A model generated the notes under the pieces. It did not search any database. It was not told the DNA's origin and saw only the letters and a program-made list of their open reading frames with translations. The position numbers and the translations under genes were made by a program. This document shows positions 17,840-29,262 of a stretch of DNA of 64,000 nt, one piece after another; within the stretch, counting starts at the first letter, position 1, and every line of letters begins with the position of its first letter. This DNA comes from Opitutaceae bacterium (GTDB taxonomy: Bacteria > Verrucomicrobiota > Verrucomicrobiia > Opitutales > Opitutaceae), in NCBI GenBank assembly GCA_041395105.1, contig JAWLBB010000010.1:62001-126000 (forward strand), written 5' to 3'.

Positions 17840-18652
17840 GTGGTGGAAATCGTTGCACAGGCTCCTGTCCTCCTCGACCTGAAGGAACTCACGGTCGCCT
17901 TTCCGGGAACCCCGGTTCCGGTGGTCGATCGCATCTCCTTCACCCTTGCCCGGGGCCAGACCCTCGCCCTGGTCGGCGAAAGCGGCGCCGGAAAGTCACT
18001 GACCGGTCTGGCCATCCTGCGCCTCATCCCTCCGCCTGGAGAAACGGTCAGCGGATCCGTCCGCTGGAAGGGAACCGATCTGCTCGCCCTGCCCGAATCG
18101 GCCATGCGCCGGATCCGCGGCCGGGAGATCGGCACCGTCTGGCAGGAACCTTCCAGCGTGATGAATCCCGCCATCAAGGTGGGAAGCCAGATCGCCGAGG
18201 TCATTCGCGTCCATTCCGGGGCATCGCGTGCCGATTCCCGCCGCCGGGCGATTGAATTGCTCGGCCACGTTCGCATCCCCGACGCCGCCAACCGCTTCCA
18301 TGCCTATCCGGGAGAGTTGAGCGGCGGGATGCTTCAGCGGGTGGTCATCGCCGCCGCCATCGCCTGCCGTCCGGACCTGCTGATCGCCGATGAAGCCACC
18401 ACCGCCCTTGACGCCTCCGTTCAACGCCAGGTCCTCGAACTGATCGCCGAGCTTCAGCGGGAGATGGGCATGGCCATCCTCTTTGTCACCCATAACCTCG
18501 CCCTCGTTGCCGAGATGGCCGACCGGGTCGTCGTCATGCGGGGCGGCCGACTGGTGGAAAGCGCCAGCGTCGAATCACTCTTCACCAGACCGGAAGCCTC
18601 CTATACCCGAGAATTGCTCGAGGCGATCCCCCGCCCGTTTGCACAGTCATGA
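17840..18652 (+). CDS. Oligopeptide/dipeptide-type ABC transporter ATPase (OppD/DppD-like)
   Basis: Cytoplasmic ATPase subunit of a peptide or nickel-type importer, 270 aa, starting at GTG 17840. Walker A is GESGAGKS (46-53), the signature LSGGMLQR, Walker B LLIADEATTALD and the H-loop FVTHNLALV. The C-terminal FTRPEASYTRELLEAIP is the OppD/DppD-type extension that precedes the iron-sulfur or oligo C-terminal domain, here short. Its stop overlaps the start of the second ATPase (18649). No permease or substrate-binding gene lies nearby, so the partner membrane subunits must be encoded elsewhere. Confidence 0.88.
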   Translation: MVEIVAQAPVLLDLKELTVAFPGTPVPVVDRISFTLARGQTLALVGESGAGKSLTGLAILRLIPPPGETVSGSVRWKGTDLLALPESAMRRIRGREIGTVWQEPSSVMNPAIKVGSQIAEVIRVHSGASRADSRRRAIELLGHVRIPDAANRFHAYPGELSGGMLQRVVIAAAIACRPDLLIADEATTALDASVQRQVLELIAELQREMGMAILFVTHNLALVAEMADRVVVMRGGRLVESASVESLFTRPEASYTRELLEAIPRPFAQS

Positions 18653-19506
18653 AACCGGAATCGCTTCCCGTCGGGAAACCACCTCCTCTCCTGCGGGCCT
18701 CAGGCATATCCAAGACATTCAGGGGACGCTCCGGCGGTCCTTTTTCCCCGGCACGCGGCCGGGTGGCCGCGGTCAACGATGTCAGTTTCGAAGTCGGATT
18801 GAACCAGGTGGTCGGACTGGTCGGTGAAAGCGGTTCCGGCAAATCGACTCTCGGACGGTGCATCCTGCGGTTGATCGAACCCGATGCCGGCACCATCCGC
18901 ATCCACCTCCCCGACGGCCGGAGTGAGGAGATCGCCGCGCTGAGTCAGGCTCGCCTCCGGTCCTTTCGACGGCCTCTCCAGATCGTCTTTCAGGACCCCT
19001 ACCATTCCCTGAACCCGGCCCGTCCGGTCTGGGAAATCGTCGGTGAGGGATTGATCATCGAAGGCGGCCTGGGCCGCGGGGAAATCCGCGAGCGGGTCGC
19101 GGCCATCCTCAAGCAGGTCGGACTGGAGGAAGACCACATGCTTCGCCTGCCCAATGCCTTCTCCGGCGGCCAACGCCAACGAATCGCCATCGCCCGGGCG
19201 CTCGTGCTCAATCCCGCCTTCCTGGTCTGCGACGAAGTGACCAGCGCGCTCGACACGCGGACCCAGAAACAGGTCATCGACCTGCTGAGACAGATCCGGC
19301 ACGAGCGGGGAATCAGCCTGCTCTTCATCTCTCACGATCTCCAGACCGTCGCATCGATCAGTGACACCGTCCTTGTCATGCGCCACGGCCGCATCGTCGA
19401 AAAGGGACCACCTGACCGGCTTTTTGAGTATCCTGAAAACGAATACACTAGAACCCTGATCAGGGCGGTCCCCAACCCGGACCCGGTCAAGCGTTCCTTC
19501 CGGTAG
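18649..19506 (+). CDS. Oligopeptide/dipeptide-type ABC transporter ATPase (OppF/DppF-like)
   Basis: Second ATPase of the pair, 285 aa. Walker A GESGSGKS (59-66), Q-loop FQDPYHSLNP (the OppF-typical QDPxxSLNP pattern), signature FSGGQRQR, Walker B LVCDEVTSALD, H-loop FISHDL. A basic, Gly/Ser-rich insertion (about residues 24-38) lies between the first strand and the core and is not usual for the family. ATGA-type overlap with the upstream ATPase shows coupled translation and a 1:1 heterodimer. The substrate (peptide, opine, nickel or sugar oligomer) cannot be told without the binding protein. Confidence 0.88.
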   Translation: MKPESLPVGKPPPLLRASGISKTFRGRSGGPFSPARGRVAAVNDVSFEVGLNQVVGLVGESGSGKSTLGRCILRLIEPDAGTIRIHLPDGRSEEIAALSQARLRSFRRPLQIVFQDPYHSLNPARPVWEIVGEGLIIEGGLGRGEIRERVAAILKQVGLEEDHMLRLPNAFSGGQRQRIAIARALVLNPAFLVCDEVTSALDTRTQKQVIDLLRQIRHERGISLLFISHDLQTVASISDTVLVMRHGRIVEKGPPDRLFEYPENEYTRTLIRAVPNPDPVKRSFR

Positions 19507-19824
19507 CCGGAGTCGCCAGAGTGCGACACACGGGTTTCACCCGGTGAGAGAGGCTCGATCAAATACTTGCTGCCCCTCCCGCAATGGCAGACATCAGGGG
19601 ACCGTGCGTTCCTCTGCTCAAACGACAAGAGGAGCTGATACCAGATCGTTCCCGGATTAGGGAAGTTCGACAAAACTTATGCTTGCACGCCATTTGGACA
19701 TTCCCAAAAAAATAGCCGTGTGAAAGTCGCATCCGGAAGCGATGGAATGGCTTCTGTTTCCTCTCGCCGCCACCCCGGCTGCGATGACAAATAACCCCAA
19801 TGAACATCTGAACCTTCAAGATTG
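19507..19824. other. Intergenic region, about 320 bp
   Basis: Non-coding stretch after the ABC pair. It holds a small perfect hairpin CGGGT-TTC-ACCCG near 19533-19545, placed where a terminator for the upstream operon would be, but without a T-run. The second half is less GC-rich (AAAACTTATGC, AAAAAAATAG) and probably contains the promoter of the beta-propeller gene. I see no convincing -35/-10 pair and no ORF worth calling. Confidence 0.4.
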
Positions 19825-21543
19825 ATGCTTCGAAATACCTCCCGTCTGTTTGTTACGCTGTTTTCCACCATCACCATCGGCCTGTCTGCGGCCGAAGAGT
19901 CATGGACCCGGCCTTTGCCCTCCGAAGTGACCTGGACCAAGCTCGCTCCAAACGGCAGTCTTGTTGTCGGCTATTCCAACGGACTCGGTGTTTTCTCACC
20001 GTCGGGTGATAACCTCTGGAACCGCGATGACCTGCGTGACCTGGCCCCCTTCAACGTCAACCCCGTCCCGGAGACCCCATACCTGCTGATCAACGAACAC
20101 AAGAGCAAGATCCCGCCGAAGGCCCGACTACAGATCATCGATTACACAAGCGGAGAGACTTTCTTCGATTCAGGAGTGGTTCCCGGCAACAATCTAGGGG
20201 CCTACCCGATACCCGGTCGCCCGATCGTCCTTTTCGCGATCGATCGACCGGGTGGCCGTGATATCCAGGAGGGCACATTCCTGGTGGCGTTCAGTCTGGT
20301 GGACGGCTCGAAAGTCTGGGAGTGTCGTCTCGGCCGGATGGGTTCGCTGAAACTTCACCAGACTGAGACCGGTGGATTCATGCCGAATATGGACCTGAGC
20401 GGGCATCCCCTCCCCCTGATTGTTGATGACACGCTCATTCTGACGGGCGAACAGATCATCGCGATTGATCTCGAGGACGGTAAGGAGAAATGGCGGTATA
20501 AGCTCGGCGCATACGACCCCGGCTTCAAGCTTGCCTACGCCCGACCCGTTCATGCCGATGGCGTCGTCTATGCCACCGGCCGGAATTCCGTGGTGGCTCT
20601 TGATCTGGCGACCGGGAATGAAATCTGGAAAGGGAAGGCTCCGAAGGGATTGCTGCCGGAGTTGGAGGTGGTCGGCGACCTGCTCATCGGCCGGATCGGG
20701 GGAACTGTCTCAAATGGAAAAACCTATGTCCAGGTCAAGCCGTTCGGAGCTTTCGCCATTGAACGCTCAAGCGGAAAAGAAACCTGGAGCTGGACCAAGG
20801 CCCGCGACTCCATCACGAATCTTCAGATCATCCCGGATCAGGATTTGGTCGTCCTGGCAGACAAGGCGAAACTCTATGCGCTGAAAATCAGCGCGAAAGG
20901 AAAGCCCGTGCTGGCCTACGAACTCGATCTGGAGTTCCGCCGCCGAATGGGATCCACGGAAGTCGCGGCCAAGGGCCTCGGAGCAGCTACCGGATTTCTC
21001 AGCGGAGGTCTCTCGGGCGGATTGCGTGGCTTGGGCGGCGGCGACCGATCCGACCCCCCTCTGGATATCCGGCAGGTCGGCGACAACCTGATTGTCCGTG
21101 GTCAATACCACCTTCTCGCCCACAACGTCGCTCAGCGCAACAACCCGTGGTCGATCGAGTTTTCCCCACCCGGGATGGACAGCTTCGCGCTCGTGGCGAT
21201 GGGCGCGGTGACTGCGGCCGTCGCCGTCGGCAATGCCGGCTACGGTTACAACAGCGGGAGCTGGGCCCGGAGCGCGGCTGCGGACTCCACCCTTCGACTC
21301 AACGATAGCTTTCAGAAGTCTGTGGCCGAACGCTTCGCTGCCTCGGAGGCTGCGCGGGACGTCGCATTCTTCGTGACGGTTGAAGAAAAAGAGCGCTCCC
21401 TTGTCGGGATCGACCTGAACACCGGCGAGGAGATCGGTGAGATACCGATGGACGAAAAGGAACCCCAGTTCATGGTGGATAATTTGACCAACCGGGTCTA
21501 CCACTTCAGAGACCAGAAGGAGATCATCGCCTACGACTTCTGA
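19825..21543 (+). CDS. Exported PQQ-like beta-propeller protein
   Basis: 572 aa with a Sec signal peptide (MLRNTSRLFVTLFSTITIGLSAAEE). The body contains repeated PQQ-enzyme-type blades with characteristic ends: IAIDLEDGKEKWRYKLG, VVALDLATGNEIWKGKA, FAIERSSGKETWSW and VGIDLNTGEEIGEIPM. Such propellers usually act as binding or scaffold proteins (BamB-like), or as quinoprotein dehydrogenases when catalytic residues are present; no dehydrogenase cysteine pair is evident. Around residues 385-407 a Gly/Ser-rich stretch (FLSGGLSGGLRGLGGG) breaks the blade pattern and may form a membrane-active or flexible loop. It stands alone, convergent with rdgB. Confidence 0.75.
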   Translation: MLRNTSRLFVTLFSTITIGLSAAEESWTRPLPSEVTWTKLAPNGSLVVGYSNGLGVFSPSGDNLWNRDDLRDLAPFNVNPVPETPYLLINEHKSKIPPKARLQIIDYTSGETFFDSGVVPGNNLGAYPIPGRPIVLFAIDRPGGRDIQEGTFLVAFSLVDGSKVWECRLGRMGSLKLHQTETGGFMPNMDLSGHPLPLIVDDTLILTGEQIIAIDLEDGKEKWRYKLGAYDPGFKLAYARPVHADGVVYATGRNSVVALDLATGNEIWKGKAPKGLLPELEVVGDLLIGRIGGTVSNGKTYVQVKPFGAFAIERSSGKETWSWTKARDSITNLQIIPDQDLVVLADKAKLYALKISAKGKPVLAYELDLEFRRRMGSTEVAAKGLGAATGFLSGGLSGGLRGLGGGDRSDPPLDIRQVGDNLIVRGQYHLLAHNVAQRNNPWSIEFSPPGMDSFALVAMGAVTAAVAVGNAGYGYNSGSWARSAAADSTLRLNDSFQKSVAERFAASEAARDVAFFVTVEEKERSLVGIDLNTGEEIGEIPMDEKEPQFMVDNLTNRVYHFRDQKEIIAYDF

Positions 21544-21576
21544 CACCCTCAACGAATTGCGGAAAAGCGAAGACAG

Positions 21577-21601
21577 CCCGATCATTTCGCCCTCGATCGG
21601 G
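21577..21601. terminator. Candidate bidirectional hairpin between the propeller gene and rdgB
   Basis: Inverted repeat CCCGATC / GATCGGG with an 11-base loop in the 126-bp gap between two convergent stop codons. The position fits termination from both sides. There is no strong T-run, so the call rests on location and stem alone. Confidence 0.35.
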
Positions 21602-21669
21602 GGAGCAACTGGATCCGATTCGGCTCAAGTCTCCAGGCAACCCATCCGTGGAGCGATCCATCGTCCGGA

Positions 21670-22293
21670 TCAGGCGCTTCCGGTTTCCGAAGGTGAGGAT
21701 TGCAGCAACCAATCGACCATCTGTGCCAACGCGACCGCCCGGTGACTGATCCGGTTCTTGGCATCCGCATCCAGTTCGGCAAAACTGACGGAGTGACCGT
21801 CCGGCACAAATACCGGATCATAACCGAAGCCACCGTAGCCCGATGGCTCCGCGGCAATCCGGCCATGGCAACGGCCATCAAATAAGGCCTCTTCACCATC
21901 CGGTCCGAGCAGAATGAGAACGCACCGGAAGTGCGCCGATCTTTCCGCCTCCGGGATCCCCGACAACCGTTCAAGCAGCAGACGGGTATTGTCGCAGTCG
22001 CTCGCATCGGGACCCGCAAATCGCGATGAAATGACCCCTGGAGCTCCCTTCAGGAAATCGACGCACAATCCGCTGTCGTCGGCCAGAACCCAGGAACCGG
22101 CCGGCACGCGATCCGCCAGCGCCCTCGCCTTCTTGCGCGCGTTGCCCGCGAAGCTGCCGGCATCCTCATCGACGTCCGGCATCCCGCCGATCGCGTCCGC
22201 GCCGTTCAAGTCGACGGTCAAACCGGCATCCCGCAAAATGGCCGCCACCTCGCCAAGCTTGTGCCGATTACCCGAGGCCAAAAACAGCTTCAT
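21670..22293 (-). CDS. rdgB: Non-canonical purine NTP pyrophosphatase (RdgB/HAM1)
   Basis: Hydrolyses ITP, dITP and XTP to monophosphates, cleaning the nucleotide pool. 207 aa from ATG 22293 (MKLFLASGNRHK); an ATG two codons upstream (22299) is equally possible. Family motifs: ASGNRHKLGE at the N-terminus, SFAGNARKKA, LADDSGLCVDFLKGAPGVISSRFAG, YGGFGYDPVF and the C-terminal ISHRAVAL. The 5' end overlaps the 3' end of ribD by about 26 bp, indicating an operon of MBL hydrolase, ribD and rdgB. Confidence 0.95.
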   Translation of the reverse strand: MKLFLASGNRHKLGEVAAILRDAGLTVDLNGADAIGGMPDVDEDAGSFAGNARKKARALADRVPAGSWVLADDSGLCVDFLKGAPGVISSRFAGPDASDCDNTRLLLERLSGIPEAERSAHFRCVLILLGPDGEEALFDGRCHGRIAAEPSGYGGFGYDPVFVPDGHSVSFAELDADAKNRISHRAVALAQMVDWLLQSSPSETGSA

Positions 22294-23428
22294 CAACATT
22301 CAATCGTCCCGGATAGACCAGGCGCCCCCGCATCAATTCATCACCATCAAAGGTCTCGTGATGCACATTCTCCAACCGGAGTGCCTGTTCCAGCTTTTCT
22401 GTTCGCAGGCCGCGCACCACTGCCGGTGCACGGTCGTCCCCGAAAAGGATCGGCGCCCGATAAGAGAAAAGATAGTCCAGCTGACGCTCGCGAACGATTT
22501 CGCTGAGCAGGCGCGGTCCTCCTTCGAAATAGACGCCGACGATCCCTTCGTCCACACACCGCTTGCGGAACTCCACCATCGGTACCTGGGTATTGGGCGA
22601 CGGCAGGATCCAAGCCCGGGCCCCTTCCATTTCGATCCGACGGGCATATCCGGTTCCGGCCTGGTTCGTGGTCACGACGACCGTCCGCGTCTTGAATTCG
22701 TCCGTATAGATCGTCGGGAGAATCCGCTCCATGGCAGTGCGCAGCAGTCCGTCAAAGACAAACCGGATAGGGCTCCACTCCTCCAGTCCGTCGATCCTGG
22801 AAGTGAGCCTGGGTTGATCCTTCAGGACAGTACCCGCCCCGATCGCGATGGCCGGGAAGAGCCGCCGCCAGCGCATGACGTCCGCCCGGGAACTTTCGCC
22901 GGTGATCCACTGGGACTGCCCGGTTCGTGTGGCGATACGCCCGTCAATGGTGGTGGCGATCTTGCCCGCGAAGAGCGGAAGGCCCTTCGTGATCCAGTGA
23001 TTGAAGATAAGATTCAGATCCTCGCACTCATCGATAAGCACGCGGGTTTCCACCGTTACCCCATGCGTCTTCAGCCACTCGAGACCGGCCCCCGCATGCG
23101 CCGGATTCGGATCTGTCGCTCCGACCACCACATGGCGGATGCCCGCCTCGACGATCGCCTCGGTGCAGGGTCCGGTCCTGCCGGTGGTCGAACAGGGCTC
23201 CAGCGTGCAGAAGAGGATGGCGCCCGGATTGGGCAGGCGACCGAGCGCCTTAAGGGCTGCCACTTCGGCATGATGACCGCCCGCCTGTTCGTGCCATCCC
23301 TCGGCCACGATTTCGCCGTTTTCAACAATGGCCGCGCCCACCATCGGGTTGGGATGGGTCAGTCCCCAGCCCTTTCGCGCGAGTTCGAGACACCGCGCCA
23401 TGATGCGCTGCTTTTCCATCGAATTCAT
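22268..23428 (-). CDS. ribD: Bifunctional riboflavin biosynthesis protein RibD (deaminase/reductase)
   Basis: Catalyses two steps of riboflavin synthesis: deamination of the diaminohydroxyphosphoribosylaminopyrimidine, then NADPH reduction of the ribosyl side chain. 386 aa. The N-terminal deaminase domain has the zinc site HAE (53-55) and PC-x8-C (C79 and C88), in TLEPCSTTGRTGPC. The C-terminal reductase domain shows KIATTIDGRIA and FEGGPRLLSEIVRERQLDYL. Its start ATG overlaps the MBL hydrolase stop (ATGA) and its stop overlaps rdgB. No other rib gene is nearby and no FMN riboswitch is seen. Confidence 0.95.
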   Translation of the reverse strand: MNSMEKQRIMARCLELARKGWGLTHPNPMVGAAIVENGEIVAEGWHEQAGGHHAEVAALKALGRLPNPGAILFCTLEPCSTTGRTGPCTEAIVEAGIRHVVVGATDPNPAHAGAGLEWLKTHGVTVETRVLIDECEDLNLIFNHWITKGLPLFAGKIATTIDGRIATRTGQSQWITGESSRADVMRWRRLFPAIAIGAGTVLKDQPRLTSRIDGLEEWSPIRFVFDGLLRTAMERILPTIYTDEFKTRTVVVTTNQAGTGYARRIEMEGARAWILPSPNTQVPMVEFRKRCVDEGIVGVYFEGGPRLLSEIVRERQLDYLFSYRAPILFGDDRAPAVVRGLRTEKLEQALRLENVHHETFDGDELMRGRLVYPGRLNVDEAVFGLG

Positions 23429-24060
23429 CGATTGGGTACAAAGGGATTCGACCGGGCTTCGCGGCCAACCGTGGTCTCCGGACCATGTCCGGGAAGGATT
23501 CGGGTCGCCTCCGGGAGGGTGTAAATCCGGCTGCGGATACCCCGGGCCAGTGTATCAAAATCCCCCCCAGGAAGGTCCGTCCGGCCGATGCTCCCTGCGA
23601 AGAGGGCGTCACCGACAAACGCCACGCCCTCTTCGGGCAGGTAAACGAGGATATTTCCCGGGCAATGTCCCGGGACGTGGCGGACTTCCCCGGTCTGGCC
23701 AAGGATCTCCACCCTGTCGCCCTCTCCGATCACACGATCAATCGTCACGGGATCCACCTGAATACCGGGAGGCAGAAAAGCCCGCATCAGGCCCGGAGTT
23801 TCAATCAAAGGCCGATCCGCCTCATGGGCCAGGACCGAGGCTCCGGCGGCCCGGACCCGGGCCGCATCACCGGTATGATCCCAGTGGCCGTGGGTCAGGA
23901 TCAGGGTGGTCAGACGGCATCCCTCCGCATCGAGGACCGGGCGCACCAAGTCAAGAACGTCGTGCGGGGCATCAATGAGGACGGCTTCGCCGCGGACCGA
24001 ATCGGTCAGGAGGAACGCGTTGGTCCCGATATAGCCCGCCTCAAAGGTGGTGATCTTCAT
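23425..24060 (-). CDS. MBL-fold metallo-hydrolase (glyoxalase II-like)
   Basis: Metallo-beta-lactamase-fold hydrolase of 211 aa from ATG 24060 (MKITTFEAGYIGTN). The metal motif LTHGHWDHTGD (THxHxDH), the downstream VPGHCPGNI, FVGDALFAGSIGRTDLPGGD and the final LPGHGPETTVG are the glyoxalase II-like series of metal ligands. The closest described group is the YcbL-type or hydroxyacylglutathione hydrolase-like family; the dedicated glutathione-binding C-terminal domain of true GloB is missing, so the substrate is open. It is the first gene of the MBL-ribD-rdgB run. Confidence 0.85.
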   Translation of the reverse strand: MKITTFEAGYIGTNAFLLTDSVRGEAVLIDAPHDVLDLVRPVLDAEGCRLTTLILTHGHWDHTGDAARVRAAGASVLAHEADRPLIETPGLMRAFLPPGIQVDPVTIDRVIGEGDRVEILGQTGEVRHVPGHCPGNILVYLPEEGVAFVGDALFAGSIGRTDLPGGDFDTLARGIRSRIYTLPEATRILPGHGPETTVGREARSNPFVPNR

Positions 24061-24339
24061 GCCACCTCCAGAATGTCCCGACTGGGAGGGCAGAAGCAAC
24101 CATTTGATTAGAGAATACAAGAGGCTCGATCGGAGAACGCGGATTCCCACGGAACTCCGGAGTTCTTTGCATCGCCAAGGGCTTCACGCCTCAATCGGAC
24201 GGATGAGCGGCAGGTCACGGAGGCGTCAGGCCCCTCCTGCCGACCCGACGGATGACGATAGCAGCACGACCGGATCCGGCATGATCCGTAAAGTTTTCCC
24301 TTTATTTCCGGGGCGCGGATGTCACACACTCCGCCCCTT

Positions 24340-25443
24340 ATGCAGTCGATCAAGTTCGCCGTATTACCTGGAGACGGGATCGGACCTGAAGTCATGGCTC
24401 AGGCCCTGAGGGTTCTCCAACATGTTGCGCCCGATGCCGGTATCGCACTCGAATTTGCCGAGGCCGATGTGGGCGGTATCGCCATTGACCGGCAGGGTTC
24501 CGCCTTGCCCGAGAGCACCCTGGAGGTCTGTCGGGCCCACGACGCCATCCTGTTCGGGTCCGTCGGCGGTCCCAAATGGGAGAGCCTGCCTCCCAAGGAA
24601 CAACCGGAACGGGCCGCCCTCCTCCCTCTGCGCAAGCATTTTTCACTTTTTGCCAACCTGCGGCCCGGCCTGCTTTACCCCGAGCTCTCACCGGCCTCGC
24701 CCCTCAAGAATGACCGCATACCGGACGGAATCGACATTCTCTGCGTCCGCGAATTGACCGGCGGCCTCTACTTCGGCCTGCCCAAGGAAACCCGCATCCT
24801 TGACAACGGCGATGTCGAAGCCGTCGACACCATGGTTTACCGGCGTTCCGAGATCGAACGCATCACCACGGTGGCGATCGAGGCCGCCCGCCGCCGCCAG
24901 GGCCGGATTTGCTCGGTCGACAAGGCCAACGTGCTCGAGACCAGTGTCCTCTGGCGCAAGACCGTGACCGACTTCGTCAGGAAAAACGCCCCGGAACTGA
25001 AGCTCTCCCATCTCTACGTGGACAATGCCGCCATGCAACTGGTGCGCGATCCCAACCAGTTCGACGTCATCGTGACCGAGAACATGTTCGGCGATATCCT
25101 GTCGGACGAGATGGCCGTGGTCTGCGGTTCACTCGGCATGCTTTCATCGGCCAGCCTCGGCAGCGCCATGAACAGTCACGGGCTCCCCTATGGTCTCTTT
25201 GAACCGGCCGGCGGCACCGCCCCGGACATTGCCGGAAAGAACCTCGCCAATCCCTGTGCCCAGATTCTCTCCTCCGCCCTCATGCTTCGGTTCAGCTTCG
25301 GGTTGAACGACCTGGCGGCCCGCATCGAGAAAGCGGTCCGCGACGCTGTGGTTTCCGGAGTCCGCACCGGCGACATCGCCTTCGGTGGCCCGGCGGTGGG
25401 GACGGTCGAAATGGCCGACGCCGTCATTGCCAACCTGTCCTGA
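24340..25443 (+). CDS. leuB: 3-isopropylmalate dehydrogenase
   Basis: Oxidises and decarboxylates 3-isopropylmalate with NAD+ in leucine synthesis. 367 aa from ATG 24340 (MQSIKFAVLPGDGIGPEVM); an ATG at 24319 would add seven residues. LeuB features: GSVGGPKW, LRKHFSLFANLRP, RELTGGLYFGLPKE, the K in VDKANVLETS, VDNAAMQLVR, and TENMFGDILSDE with metal-binding aspartates, then EPAGGTAPDIAGKNLANP. The RELTGG form distinguishes it from isocitrate dehydrogenase. It lies 29 bp upstream of alaS, an unusual pairing; leuA, leuC and leuD are not here. Confidence 0.95.
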   Translation: MQSIKFAVLPGDGIGPEVMAQALRVLQHVAPDAGIALEFAEADVGGIAIDRQGSALPESTLEVCRAHDAILFGSVGGPKWESLPPKEQPERAALLPLRKHFSLFANLRPGLLYPELSPASPLKNDRIPDGIDILCVRELTGGLYFGLPKETRILDNGDVEAVDTMVYRRSEIERITTVAIEAARRRQGRICSVDKANVLETSVLWRKTVTDFVRKNAPELKLSHLYVDNAAMQLVRDPNQFDVIVTENMFGDILSDEMAVVCGSLGMLSSASLGSAMNSHGLPYGLFEPAGGTAPDIAGKNLANPCAQILSSALMLRFSFGLNDLAARIEKAVRDAVVSGVRTGDIAFGGPAVGTVEMADAVIANLS

Positions 25444-25472
25444 TCCGTCCACCGGCCAGAACCCTTTCCTCC

Positions 25473-28199
<2,727 letters not shown>

Positions 28200-28215
28200 A
28201 TTGGGAAACTGACTG

Positions 28216-28479
28216 ATGGATCTGGAACTGATCATCAATGAGACAGCCGATCAGGCAGACGACATTCTTGCCGAAGTAACCTCGCGCAAAGAGGCCCGAC
28301 CCGTCCTCACGGAATACCTGAAGGAGAACCACCCGGAGCTGGATCCCGATGACCGATTGATTGTGATGGCACGGGTCCTGCAGATCCTCGACGAAGAGGA
28401 GTTTTTCGCCACCGGAGCGAATGAGACCGACTCGGTCTGGGGCGAGACCGCCGACGAAGCCGAGGAACCAACCCTTTGA
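28216..28479 (+). CDS. Small acidic protein of unknown function downstream of alaS
   Basis: 87 aa, strongly acidic, mostly helical, without signal peptide or membrane segment. It begins MDLELIINETADQADDIL and ends in an Asp/Glu-rich tail (ADEAEEPTL). The ATG at 28216 is 16 bp after the alaS stop, with a modest GGGAA element upstream, so it is probably co-transcribed with alaS. Composition and the leucine/valine pattern in the centre (LTEYLKENHPELDPDDRLIVMARVL) look like a real folded domain. I do not recognise a family. Confidence 0.6.
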   Translation: MDLELIINETADQADDILAEVTSRKEARPVLTEYLKENHPELDPDDRLIVMARVLQILDEEEFFATGANETDSVWGETADEAEEPTL

Positions 28480-28509
28480 AGGTCGGTCCCGTCAGGTCTC
28501 ATCCCGGGA

Positions 28510-29187
28510 TTATCCCGCCGACGGTCGCTCGGGATTCCGTTTCGGGGCGGCTGCGGCCCGAATGAAGTGCGCCCAACCTTCGTCGTCTCCACTCCGGAAG
28601 AATTCGTAGTTCAGATCCATGTAGGCCGCCGCTTCCCGGGCATGGATCTGCTTGGGATCCCGTGTGCGGTAGCGCATCATGGCCATGGCTCCGACCAGAA
28701 AACCCGCTGCGCCAAATCCGACCGCGAAGAAGTAGGCTCCCGTAACGAAATGGCCCGCCGTCGAATCGACCTGCTCAATATCTGAAACCTGCTGCAGCCA
28801 GACCAGGTCCGCAGCCAGGCCCACTACCATCCCGTAAACGGTACAGGTCACCGGATTGTCGGTGGCGAGAAAGCTTCTGCGGCGAAAGTGACCGACATTC
28901 GGGACGATCCGGGCCAATTGCTCGAGACGGGCATTGGCCGACTCATCGTGGCGCAGCGGGACAAATCGGCGAATACCTCGGAAGGCCCGTGAGAAATCGT
29001 CGTAAACCCCGACAAACGTCGACCGCCCCTCGAGAACCTCGCGAACCACCGGATTGTCCTGGTTGATCGAAGCGCGAATGCTCTGCTTCTTTCGCTCGAC
29101 TATATCGAAACAGACAGTCTCCTTGAATCCCTCGGCCACGCAATGCCGGTCCAGGTCGCGGAAGAGCTGGTATTGATTCTCACGCAT
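28510..29187 (-). CDS. Membrane protein of unknown function with two transmembrane helices
   Basis: 225 aa, ATG at 29187. Residues 1-105 are soluble and charged. Two predicted membrane helices follow, near 113-131 (TVYGMVVGLAADLVWLQ) and 146-167 (FVTGAYFFAVGFGAAGFLVGAM), joined by a short loop with acidic residues. The C-terminal 55 residues are again soluble (REAAAYMDLNYEFFRSGDDE). Both termini would lie on the same side, most likely cytoplasmic by the positive-inside rule. I do not recognise the family. It is convergent with the small acidic gene and 31 bp from it. Confidence 0.6.
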   Translation of the reverse strand: MRENQYQLFRDLDRHCVAEGFKETVCFDIVERKKQSIRASINQDNPVVREVLEGRSTFVGVYDDFSRAFRGIRRFVPLRHDESANARLEQLARIVPNVGHFRRRSFLATDNPVTCTVYGMVVGLAADLVWLQQVSDIEQVDSTAGHFVTGAYFFAVGFGAAGFLVGAMAMMRYRTRDPKQIHAREAAAYMDLNYEFFRSGDDEGWAHFIRAAAAPKRNPERPSAG

Positions 29188-29262
29188 CTGACCTGAGTAT
29201 CAGCGTTCTGCTCCGGAAATGGCGAACCAAATCCACGGGATAGAATCGGACGGTGACTGCCC

